DNA from: Aquirufa rosea
GTDB lineage: Bacteria; Bacteroidota; Bacteroidia; Cytophagales; Spirosomataceae
Assembly (NCBI RefSeq): GCF_004118285.1
Contig: NZ_SDHY01000004.1
Span: 124,001-188,000, forward strand
Direction: 5' to 3'
DNA length: 64,000 nt
The translations under genes and the position numbers were made by a program. The notes below the pieces were generated by a model that saw only the letters and a list, made by a program, of their open reading frames with translations, did not search any database and was not told the origin of the DNA. Shown here one piece after another: positions 31,598 through 39,395 of the stretch (position 1 is its first letter; each line of letters starts with the position of its first letter).

Positions 31598-32155
31598 ATG
31601 AAAATTGACTATTCCATAAAGCATTCCGTTCCAAGTTTCAATTTAGATACTTGGTTAAAGGGTATTGAGAAAGAGGAGCCTAGAATTCCTTACTCAAAAT
31701 TAAAAGGGCTTTGGGACCATTATGGAGAGCTTTTAGATGATTTCAGAGCATTTTTGGAGACAAAAGAGAGTGTTACTGATGCTGATGGAAAAACTCTTAC
31801 GCCGGTTGAAATTTATAATGCAATTGAATATTATAAGATACGAATTGAAAAATTGTGGTTGATTTTCAATTTGAGACTTTACAAGACTACTAATGTAAAC
31901 AAGGAGACACAGGTACGATATATCGTGATGCGTGCGTTTTGGATTGACGAAAAGGGTAAGCCATTTAGAAAGTTCTCAAAGAATTTGGGTGCAGAGAACA
32001 AAGTATTGGTAAGAGGGCAAATCCCACATAGTGACATCAAAGCTGTTGAGGATTATATTTTGTCATTAATGGAGGATTTATATTACTGGGAATATATTAG
32101 TGATGCTGAAGCAGGAACTGATAGCGAAGGTAATATTAGAATACCCAGGTATTAA
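31598..32155 (+). CDS. Hypothetical protein of the mobility module
   Basis: This is a 185-residue, charged and largely helical protein (YSKLKGLWDHYGELLDDFRAFLETKESV, PVEIYNAIEYYKIRIEKLWLIFNLRLY) with a beta-rich middle (TQVRYIVMRAFWIDEKGKPFRKFSKNLG). I do not recognise a family. It has its own operator-like dyad upstream and a strong terminator 23 bp downstream, so it is a single-gene transcription unit. Confidence 0.65.
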   Translation: MKIDYSIKHSVPSFNLDTWLKGIEKEEPRIPYSKLKGLWDHYGELLDDFRAFLETKESVTDADGKTLTPVEIYNAIEYYKIRIEKLWLIFNLRLYKTTNVNKETQVRYIVMRAFWIDEKGKPFRKFSKNLGAENKVLVRGQIPHSDIKAVEDYILSLMEDLYYWEYISDAEAGTDSEGNIRIPRY

Positions 32156-32178
32156 GTTCTCAGGAATTTAACAAAACC

Positions 32179-32200
32179 AAGACCTAACGGTCTTTTTTTT
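32179..32200 (+). terminator. Intrinsic terminator
   Basis: AAGACC-TAAC-GGTCTT followed by a T8 run, 23 bp after the stop of the 185-residue protein. Confidence 0.9.
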
Positions 32201-32272
32201 AACAAAAATTATTGGATAAAATTATCTGACATAAAAATATAAGACACAAATTTTTAACTAAAATAAATAACA

Positions 32273-33772
32273 ATGCAAAAAGTAGAAACAGTTAGTTTAG
32301 GTGAATTACAAATTCACCCTTTGGTATCAGGTGTTATGAATAATACCTTATACGCCCCAATCCAATTTTCGATGAAGCACGATGGACAAAAGACGCCAAT
32401 CGTTGTGGTAAAAAGGGAAATTGGTTATTTAATCATCGATGGTGTACTTCGATACAACGCCGCAGTTGAACTTGGTAATATCGAAACACTGGAATGTAAA
32501 ATTTTAGACATTTCTGATGAACAAGTTCTAGACACTAGAATTGTTCATAACCAAAAATCAAAGGTTCATACAATCGAAGTTTGCCGAAATATTGAACACA
32601 TTTTGGGATTGATTGGAACCGAGCAAGGTAAACGTAACGATTTATTAGGAAACAAAAATTTAGATGATGAAAAGGAGTTTGGCGTAGCTGGACAAGACAG
32701 ATTTGAAAAAGCCTGTATTTTATCTGGTCTTCAATTTTCTGCGAGAACTTTACGCAAGTTAATGGCTGTACACGATTATGAAAAGGATGATAACAGTCTT
32801 GGATTAATTGATGGTATCAATTCAGGGAAATACAAAATTGATGGTGCCCACAAATTAATGAAGAGTCTAATTGACAAACAATCCAAAAAAGCACGTAGAA
32901 AACAAATTGTAATAGACAGAGTCACATCAAACGTTTGGTTTGAATTATTTGAACAAAGTGCGACAGATTTGTCAAATCTAAAGCATTTGAAGCCTAAGTT
33001 CGCAATGTTTAGTCCCCCGTATTGGAAGATGAGGAAGTACAGAAATCAAGGTGAAATTATGTACGGCCAAGAACCATCTTTACAACAATACTTAGATAAC
33101 AGCAAAAAAATAATTAAAGAGCTAGTCAATGTAATGGACGAAAACGGTGTGGTTGTAATCGTAATCGGAGAAGCCTACAAAGGTGGCTACAAAAGTATAA
33201 CTAGCCGATATGAGTTAATGCTTTTGGATTGTGGTCTTGATATTTTAGGTGTTTGCGAATGGGTAAAACTTAATCCAACTCCGGCAGTACCAAAATATTT
33301 CTTTCGTCCTGCAAACGAGAAAATATTCGTATGCAAAATTAAAGGTGCAGAAATTTCATTCAATCCTAAGATGAAGCCAACGAAAGATGGAAAGTCATCT
33401 GTGAAAAAATGTCATACAGCTATAGATGGTGCTGAAAGATATTTTGTTGAGGATGATGAAACAATAATTTCAAATGTAATAACGACTGCAGCGTTTAATC
33501 ATTCTGAGTATAAAATCTATGACCCCAATTTCAAACACGATGCACCGTGCCCAATGGAGATTTATGATATTATGGTATCAAGCTACACAATGCCTGGTGA
33601 TACTTGTATTGACATTCATTGTGGTTCAGGACAAGGACTTGAGGTATTTGCAAGAAATGGATGCAATGCAATTGGAGTTGACATTGACCCAGAATCAATT
33701 GAGTTCTGTGAAAAAAGAATGCGTATGGTCTTGGGTCAAGAATGCGAGGTCGAATTACAAACAGCCGCTTAA
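32273..33772 (+). CDS. ParB-like domain fused to a DNA methyltransferase
   Basis: This is a 499-residue protein. Residues about 1-90 form a ParB/Srx-like domain (VSLGELQIHPLVSG, KTPIVVVKREIGYLIIDGVLRYNAAVELGN). The second half is a Rossmann methyltransferase with motif order IV then I: SPPYW at 247-251, and FxGxG-like IDIHCGSGQGLEVFARNGCNAIGVDIDPE near 445-475. SPPY is typical of N4-cytosine, less often N6-adenine, methyltransferases. Such fusions occur in phages and integrative elements and usually lack a partner nuclease, as here. It probably protects the element or marks its DNA. Confidence 0.85.
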   Translation: MQKVETVSLGELQIHPLVSGVMNNTLYAPIQFSMKHDGQKTPIVVVKREIGYLIIDGVLRYNAAVELGNIETLECKILDISDEQVLDTRIVHNQKSKVHTIEVCRNIEHILGLIGTEQGKRNDLLGNKNLDDEKEFGVAGQDRFEKACILSGLQFSARTLRKLMAVHDYEKDDNSLGLIDGINSGKYKIDGAHKLMKSLIDKQSKKARRKQIVIDRVTSNVWFELFEQSATDLSNLKHLKPKFAMFSPPYWKMRKYRNQGEIMYGQEPSLQQYLDNSKKIIKELVNVMDENGVVVIVIGEAYKGGYKSITSRYELMLLDCGLDILGVCEWVKLNPTPAVPKYFFRPANEKIFVCKIKGAEISFNPKMKPTKDGKSSVKKCHTAIDGAERYFVEDDETIISNVITTAAFNHSEYKIYDPNFKHDAPCPMEIYDIMVSSYTMPGDTCIDIHCGSGQGLEVFARNGCNAIGVDIDPESIEFCEKRMRMVLGQECEVELQTAA

Positions 33773-33780
33773 CATTTGAT

Positions 33781-33981
33781 ATGAATCCGTCTCAGCTAAA
33801 GTCGCAGTTGAACATTGAAGGAGTTAGTTTGTCTGAACAGCAGAACCTTGAAATATGGGCTCTGCTGGACAAACTAGCACGTATTGAGTATAATCTTTAC
33901 TTAAAAGAGAAACTTTCAACTTGCGAAGGCAATTCAAGTTCAATTATCGACATTAGCCATTTACAAAAAGATGCAGCATAA
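33781..33981 (+). CDS. Small hypothetical protein between the methyltransferase and the recombinase
   Basis: This is a 66-residue protein from the ATG at 33781, which lies 8 bp after the methyltransferase stop; an upstream in-frame start at 33742 would overlap that gene. The sequence is helical (LSEQQNLEIWALLDKLARIEYNLYLKEKL). Its stop is 1 bp from the preferred recombinase start. Tight spacing suggests one operon and possibly a directionality or accessory role for the recombinase, which is inference. Confidence 0.55.
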   Translation: MNPSQLKSQLNIEGVSLSEQQNLEIWALLDKLARIEYNLYLKEKLSTCEGNSSSIIDISHLQKDAA

Positions 33982-33982
33982 A

Positions 33983-35536
33983 ATGAAGAACGTTATTATT
34001 TATAGTCGCGTGTCAACAGATGAACAGGCACAAATGGGTCATTCATTGGATTATCAGGAGGAAACCATCATAAGACATTGCACATTCAAAAACTACAATG
34101 TAGTTAAGTGCTTCCAAGAGGACTACTCAGCCAAAGATTTTGAACGGCCGGAATGGAAAAAGATATTGGCCTTTATTAAATCAAGTCAAAAAACTTCACT
34201 AGCAATAGAAAGCATCGTGATATTAAGACCTGACCGCTATTCAAGAAATCTGATTTTATCATTCACAGAAACAACTAAACTTGCAGGATTAGGTTGTGAG
34301 GTTGAGTTTGTTGAAGGACAAGTGGATGACTCAAGTCCTGATGCACTTTTACTCCAAGCGATAGGTTACGCGCTTCCACAGGTTGAGAACTCGAAGATTA
34401 GTCGCCGCTCTAAAGAGGGGTCTCATAAGGCACGTAAGAGTGGCTGTTTTACAGGGATAGCACCAAAAGGATACAAGAACTTCAGACTTGATACAAAATC
34501 CACACTTGAATTCAATGAGGATGCACCATTAATTCGAGAAGCATTTGAGAGAATGGCAAGTGGTACTTATAGTGCAGATGAAATTAGACGATGGTTAAAT
34601 TCAAGAGGGATGACCTTATCAAAAAACACTTTCCTTGATATTATTCGTAACGTCACTTACACCGGCAAAATCAGAGTCAAAGAATTCAATGGAGAACCCG
34701 AACAGATTGTTCAAGGTTTACATCCAGCATTGGTATCAGATGAAGTATTTGCAACAGCAAATGATGTACTGAAGGGTCGTAGACGTAATATGAAGTTTAA
34801 AGATGACAAAGCCGACCTATACCCTTTGAAAGGACATTTAAGGTGTCCGATACACGGAAGAACTTTGTCTGCATACGGTTCAAGAAGTCGTAGTGGTAAA
34901 ATTCACCATTACTACGTTTGTACTAAGAACAGATGTCCACGTTATCCAATCGACTATGCACATAGTGAGATTGAAAGACTACTTGGTGAGGTTCAATTCT
35001 CAGCCAGAGTTATCAAATCATATCGTTCCATTTTAGAACGAATTTTCGAAGCAGAAGACTCAAGTAGGGTAAAGCTAATACAGAACACCAAAGACGAAAT
35101 TCAACGTCTTAAACAACGTAAAAACCATATCCAAGATGAGTATATGGACGGAAAGATTTCATCACTTGAATATCAGGAGTTGAAAATGACCATTGATACG
35201 AAGGTGTTTGAAAAGGAACGCTCCCTGAAGGAGATGAATGAAGAACTATCCCCATACAAAGAGTACTTGAATAGACACGTACCTGCATTGGAAGATTTAA
35301 CCTCATTATATCAAAAAGTGGATGGTAAGACGAAGAAACAGATATTGAGCTGCATCTTTTCAGAAAAAGTCCATTTTGAAAATGGAAAAGCTGCAGCACC
35401 CACGTACACACCCCCAATTGAGGTTTTAATCAATGCCAGAGGGGTTTTGGAAGGTTCTAAAAACAAAAAAGAGGTCATTTCTGACCTCTTGTGCACTCTG
35501 GCTCCCTCTCCTGGGCTCGAACCAGGGACCCCATGA
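33983..35536 (+). CDS. Large serine recombinase (site-specific integrase)
   Basis: This is a 517-residue protein (ATG at 33983; another ATG at 33971 adds four residues). It has an N-terminal catalytic domain with YSRVSTDEQ (Ser11) and VILRPDRYSRN, a recombinase domain (GIAPKGYKNFRL, SADEIRRWLNSRGMTLSKNTFLDIIRNVTYTGKIRV), a zinc ribbon (CPIHGRTLSAYG ... CTKNRCPRY) and a C-terminal coiled coil, ending in SCIFSEKVHFENGKAA. The last residues APSPGLEPGTP come from reading the antisense of the tRNA-Asn gene, so the coding region crosses the tRNA terminator and 38 bp of the tRNA. This is the intact source of the remnants in repeats 2, 9 and 10. Confidence 0.95.
   Translation: MKNVIIYSRVSTDEQAQMGHSLDYQEETIIRHCTFKNYNVVKCFQEDYSAKDFERPEWKKILAFIKSSQKTSLAIESIVILRPDRYSRNLILSFTETTKLAGLGCEVEFVEGQVDDSSPDALLLQAIGYALPQVENSKISRRSKEGSHKARKSGCFTGIAPKGYKNFRLDTKSTLEFNEDAPLIREAFERMASGTYSADEIRRWLNSRGMTLSKNTFLDIIRNVTYTGKIRVKEFNGEPEQIVQGLHPALVSDEVFATANDVLKGRRRNMKFKDDKADLYPLKGHLRCPIHGRTLSAYGSRSRSGKIHHYYVCTKNRCPRYPIDYAHSEIERLLGEVQFSARVIKSYRSILERIFEAEDSSRVKLIQNTKDEIQRLKQRKNHIQDEYMDGKISSLEYQELKMTIDTKVFEKERSLKEMNEELSPYKEYLNRHVPALEDLTSLYQKVDGKTKKQILSCIFSEKVHFENGKAAAPTYTPPIEVLINARGVLEGSKNKKEVISDLLCTLAPSPGLEPGTP
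35469..35490 (-). terminator. Terminator of the tRNA-Asn gene, inside the recombinase frame
   Basis: AAGAGGTCA-TTTC-TGACCTCTT is a perfect 9 bp stem; on the minus strand it is followed by a T6 run and lies 9 bp after the tRNA 3' end. The same stem-loop position recurs with other stem sequences in the island repeats. Confidence 0.88.
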
Positions 35537-35575
35537 TTAACAGTCATGTGCTCTAACCAACTGAGCTAAGAAGGA
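35499..35575 (-). tRNA. tRNA-Asn (anticodon GTT)
   Basis: On the minus strand the gene begins TCCTTCTTAGCTCAGTTGG and has a 7 bp acceptor stem (TCCTTCT with AGAGGGA, one T-G pair), a D-arm with AGCTCAGTTGGTTAGAGC, an anticodon stem CATGA/TCATG with loop CTGTTAA (anticodon GTT), a T-arm CCTGG-TTCGAGC-CCAGG, discriminator G and an encoded CCA at 35499-35501. It is intact. Its 3' end points towards the island, and the recombinase frame overlaps it antisense. Confidence 0.97.
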
Positions 35576-35596
35576 GTTTCTGCCCTTTTGGGATTG

Positions 35597-35627
35597 CAAA
35601 AATAGGGGTCATAATGCATATTTGCAA
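35597..35627 (-). promoter_or_regulatory. Promoter of the tRNA-Asn gene
   Basis: TTG (35625-35627), a 20 bp spacer and TATTTTTG (35597-35604) on the minus strand match the Bacteroidota consensus exactly, about 22 bp before the mature 5' end. This gives the local rule used for other promoter calls. Confidence 0.75.
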
Positions 35628-35645
35628 TAATGTCCCCTATTTTTT
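35598..35645 (-). terminator. Long hairpin after the efflux-adaptor gene
   Basis: AAAAATAGGGG and CCCCTATTTTT form an 11 bp stem around a 26 nt loop. It is adjacent to the adaptor stop codon (35661) and would end that transcript; the tRNA promoter lies within the same stretch. Confidence 0.6.
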
Positions 35646-35660
35646 TATTAAAATTTAGCA

Positions 35661-37052
35661 TTATTTCTTTTCCTCTGCCTTAGCATCCTTCTTTTTCACC
35701 AATTCTCCCTCTTTCAAATTCTTGGCTACCGTAGCATATGGTCCTGATATAATCTCTTGACCCTCTTTTAATCCAGAAACAATCTCAATGTTATCAAAGT
35801 CAGAAATACCCGTCTTCACCTCAACCATTTTCGCTTTTCCCTTCTCACTGATAAATACAACTTCTTTGATCTTCTCTTTACGTTTCTTCGCCTGCTGCGC
35901 TGTTTCTTCCTTAGCTGGTTCTGCTGGTGCATCTGAACCTTTCTTAGCATCCTTAGCTACTTCTTCTCCCCCTATTTCACGGGTAGTAACTGCCGCCAAT
36001 GGCACCGTCAAAATATTGTCCTTACGATTCGTTAAAATTTCCACTGAAGCCGTCATACCAGGCTTTAAAGGATAAGATAATCTACCCTTGATCAAATCCC
36101 TGTAAGAATCTCTCAAAACACGTATCTTCACTTCAAACTCAGTAACCGCATCTGTAGTTACCGAGGTGGCTGTTCCTGACTGATTTGCTGAACTTGCTAT
36201 TTCATATACTACTCCCTTAAACTTACGCTCAGAAGAGGTAAAAGCATCCACATCAATAATTACCGTATCACCTAAACTTACTCGGGTAATATCATTCTCA
36301 TTTACATTTACTCGAACCTCCATATTGTTCAAATTAGCAATTCGCAACATTTCCGTTCCAGCCATTTGAGAAGTTCCTACCACACGTTCACCTAATTCAA
36401 CATTTAACTTTGAAATGATTCCACTTTGAGGAGCGTAAATCGTGGTCTTAGTTAAATTTGTCGTAGCCTCTTTCAAAGCCGCCTCCGAACTTTTAACATT
36501 ATAAGTAGCCGCTTTAACATTCGCTTTAGCTGATTCCAAATCTTGTTTAGCAACCATATAGGCCGACTGAAACTGGTCAAAGTCAGCATCGGAAATAACT
36601 TTATCATTGTGCAATCTTTGATTCCGATCAAAGTCAATCTTCGCCTTACTTAGTCTAGCCTCACTTTGTGCCAATGCCGCCTTGCTTTGCTCCATGCTTG
36701 CTTTCGTAGCATTCAACTGCGCCTCAGCTCGGGCTAATAAAGACACATAGTTGTCTGGACGAATTTTTAATAACACTTGACCAGCGACCACGGAGTCTCC
36801 TTCGGCAACGCTTAATGCCACAATTTCTCCAGATACGTCAGGAGAAACCTTTACCTCCACTTCTGGTTGAATCTTTCCAGATGCAGAAACCTTCTCCACA
36901 ATAGACTCTCTTTTAACCTTACCAAACTCCACTACCGTGGGATCTACTTTCCCAATCCAACCTTGTTGCTTGGCAATAAATAAGCCTAAAAATATCACAA
37001 CTACTCCACCGCCGATAAACAACCAAGTGCGCTTGCTATTGTTCTTTGCCAT
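35661..37052 (-). CDS. Efflux periplasmic adaptor (HlyD/RND-MFP family)
   Basis: This 463-residue protein has an N-terminal membrane anchor (TWLFIGGGVVVIFLGLFI), a biotinyl-lipoyl half-motif (VEVKVSPDVSGEIVALSVAEGDSVVAGQVLLKI), a long alpha-helical hairpin (about 105-200, Ala/Lys/Glu-rich), the second half-motif (IYAPQSGIISKLNVELGERV) and a beta-barrel domain. A low-complexity Lys/Glu/Ala insert lies near 365-395. It bridges an inner-membrane transporter and TolC. The TolC gene lies upstream in the same operon, but the inner-membrane partner (MacB- or RND-type) is absent from the window. Confidence 0.93.
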   Translation of the reverse strand: MAKNNSKRTWLFIGGGVVVIFLGLFIAKQQGWIGKVDPTVVEFGKVKRESIVEKVSASGKIQPEVEVKVSPDVSGEIVALSVAEGDSVVAGQVLLKIRPDNYVSLLARAEAQLNATKASMEQSKAALAQSEARLSKAKIDFDRNQRLHNDKVISDADFDQFQSAYMVAKQDLESAKANVKAATYNVKSSEAALKEATTNLTKTTIYAPQSGIISKLNVELGERVVGTSQMAGTEMLRIANLNNMEVRVNVNENDITRVSLGDTVIIDVDAFTSSERKFKGVVYEIASSANQSGTATSVTTDAVTEFEVKIRVLRDSYRDLIKGRLSYPLKPGMTASVEILTNRKDNILTVPLAAVTTREIGGEEVAKDAKKGSDAPAEPAKEETAQQAKKRKEKIKEVVFISEKGKAKMVEVKTGISDFDNIEIVSGLKEGQEIISGPYATVAKNLKEGELVKKKDAKAEEKK

Positions 37053-37072
37053 CTCTTTTAAATAATTGAAAA

Positions 37073-38539
37073 TTAAAATGTTAAATTTTTACCTTGATAG
37101 TAATCTAAAATCTTTGTTCTAAAGACATAATCATATTTCGACTGAACTAAAGCCAATCTTGCTTTGTCCAAATTGGTTTTTTGCAAATTATAGCTTACAA
37201 AGTCGATGGTACCCGCACTGAACTTACTTTCTGATGCCCTAAATGATTCTTCTAATGCTGAGACCTGCGTCATTCCTGCCTCATATTTTTTTGCCGCATT
37301 AAGCATATTAACATATGCTTGTTCAATGTTTTGACGTAAATTCAATCGGGCTTTATTGGCTTCAATTTCCGCATTAAGCTTCTGCAAGTTCGCTTGAGAA
37401 ACTCTCGTTCTATTCTGATATTTAGTAAAAATAGGAATACTCAAATTCAAAGATACCACCTTGTTTTGCGTATTATTTAATTGATCAAAATACCCAACTG
37501 TATTCCCTTCTCCGTATTTTGGCTGAGTAGTCGTAATTGGGTAATTCGTTCCTCCAACATTCACATTACCTAATGTAACTTCCTGTGTTCCTAAAATCTG
37601 TACCGATTTCAGGGCATTGGACTGGTTGGCAGACCAGCTTCCACTTAAACTCAACGTTGGTAGACGGAATGCTTTAGCCACATCGACACTTTTTGCTGCT
37701 CCCTGAACTCGAAAATCAGCAGCTCTAACTAATGGTTGGGCATCCACGGCTTTTGCATAAATTTCAGCTATGCTTAATTCATAAGAAGCAGAATTAGGCA
37801 CCGGAACTTGAATTCGTTCCAACTCGAATTGACTAATCGCAGAATCATTTAATAGCTGCAATAAGGTCAATTTATTGATATCCAAGGTACTTTGAAAGCT
37901 CACCACATTGGACTCTTCATTGGCTAATTGAGCTTTCAAATCTAGCAAGGTAGATATAGGAACAGAACCCGCATTCACTAATTTTTGGGTTCTTTCAATT
38001 TGCAATTTGGAAATTTCCGTTTGCGATTTAGCAATAGCCAATTGGTCTTCCGCATTCAAAATAGACAAATAAGAAAGCACCACTTGTAATGAAATATTTT
38101 CACGTATGGCCTGTAAGTCTTCCTGATTAGCCTTTAAAGTAAATTCCGATTGTAAAATATTATTTTTTAACTGACCCCCATTAAATAACAGTACATTGGC
38201 ATTTAATCCTAAGTTATTATAATTGATATTTCTTGAGTCATAACCATTGGTATATGGGTTGATGCTTCGTCCAAAACTCGCTGCTTGGTTAATATTTCCC
38301 GATAAGGATGGCAATTGGTTATACTTAGCCTGCTGGTACTGAAGCTCAGCATTTTGTAAACTAACTTGATATGATTTTACATTCAAATTATGTTGCAAAG
38401 CAATATCTACTGCTTGGTTCAATTTTAATTTTACTATTGAGCCATTACTTTGAATAGCTGTTTGCCCATAAGATGTAAAAGTCATGGCAAAAAGCAAGGC
38501 AAAAAGACATACAATGGTTGGGAATGATCTCCTGTGCAT
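37073..38539 (-). CDS. TolC-family outer-membrane efflux protein
   Basis: This is a 488-residue protein from the ATG at 38539, directly before a signal peptide (RSFPTIVCLFALLFAMTFTSYGQ); the frame is open further upstream. Two repeated helical-barrel halves are visible (LKLNQAVDIALQHNLNVKSYQVSLQNAELQYQQAKYNQLPSL and SIAEIYAKAVDAQPLVRAADFRVQGAAKSVDVAKAFRLPTLSL). It forms the exit duct for the adaptor gene 20 bp downstream. Confidence 0.93.
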   Translation of the reverse strand: MHRRSFPTIVCLFALLFAMTFTSYGQTAIQSNGSIVKLKLNQAVDIALQHNLNVKSYQVSLQNAELQYQQAKYNQLPSLSGNINQAASFGRSINPYTNGYDSRNINYNNLGLNANVLLFNGGQLKNNILQSEFTLKANQEDLQAIRENISLQVVLSYLSILNAEDQLAIAKSQTEISKLQIERTQKLVNAGSVPISTLLDLKAQLANEESNVVSFQSTLDINKLTLLQLLNDSAISQFELERIQVPVPNSASYELSIAEIYAKAVDAQPLVRAADFRVQGAAKSVDVAKAFRLPTLSLSGSWSANQSNALKSVQILGTQEVTLGNVNVGGTNYPITTTQPKYGEGNTVGYFDQLNNTQNKVVSLNLSIPIFTKYQNRTRVSQANLQKLNAEIEANKARLNLRQNIEQAYVNMLNAAKKYEAGMTQVSALEESFRASESKFSAGTIDFVSYNLQKTNLDKARLALVQSKYDYVFRTKILDYYQGKNLTF

Positions 38540-38634
38540 AGCTGAATAAAAAGTATTTAACACAATGTTACTATTTTTAGATGGGGCAATTGGGAGATTT
38601 TGGATAAACGGCAAGCCAAAAGGATAAATCCCAC

Positions 38635-39333
38635 TTATTGAACTACTTGAAATCTTTTCTTAGCCTCCGCCCGAGAAAAAGCATTGAAATGCCACCATTC
38701 ATATTCAATCGGCAGAAAGCCTGCTTTTTGCATGATATTTCGAAGTAAAAGCCTGTTTTTAATGACTTTATCGCTAAGTATTCCTTGGTCAAATAATTCT
38801 TTTTCCGCCTTGGGGTACGCTTCTTTTCCAAAATAATCAAATGGCGTTCCCATGTCCAATGGATTCCCTGATTCATCCGCAATGGTTAAATCGACCGCAC
38901 TTCCGTAATTATGAATGGAATGCTCCTGAGGTGATGCCACATAATTTTTTCTCACAACAGGAGGGTATTGGGGTAAAGCATTCCAAAGGTCCCATTGCTT
39001 AGATAAAGGTCTCGCAGCATCATATATCAACAATCGGTAACCAGGCTTTTGCTGCTCCAACAGTGATTGGGCATAGGCCAATTTTTTCACCGTTTCCCTC
39101 TGAAGAAATGCCTTGGTTAAACATCCATATACGTTTTTGTGCATGAAATTATCCACTGTAGCATATTTCAATTGGACCAAAATCTGCTTCACCTCAGCTT
39201 GTACTTCTACCAAGCCTTGTTGCCGCATTTTGTCTTCATACATACAAGGCTTTTGCTGGGCCATTCCTATAAAGGGCCAAAAACTAGCAATAAATACCCA
39301 AGGAATGAAAAAGGAATACCACATAAAAATCAA
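38635..39333 (-). CDS. D-Ala-D-Ala dipeptidase (VanX/DdpX-type, M15D)
   Basis: This is a 232-residue secreted protein with a signal peptide. The zinc-site motif HSIHNYGSAVDLTI (SxHxxGxAxD) and the C-terminal EWWHFN are both intact, with RPLSKQWDLW between them. The enzyme cleaves D-alanyl-D-alanine for peptidoglycan dipeptide recycling; outside van clusters it is not itself a vancomycin-resistance determinant. It stands next to, but probably not in, the efflux operon. Confidence 0.9.
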   Translation of the reverse strand: MIFMWYSFFIPWVFIASFWPFIGMAQQKPCMYEDKMRQQGLVEVQAEVKQILVQLKYATVDNFMHKNVYGCLTKAFLQRETVKKLAYAQSLLEQQKPGYRLLIYDAARPLSKQWDLWNALPQYPPVVRKNYVASPQEHSIHNYGSAVDLTIADESGNPLDMGTPFDYFGKEAYPKAEKELFDQGILSDKVIKNRLLLRNIMQKAGFLPIEYEWWHFNAFSRAEAKKRFQVVQ

Positions 39334-39395
39334 GAAATTCCCTAAATTTAGCCAAATTTTAATTGGGTAGGTGCCTATCTTACCTAGAATTCTTT

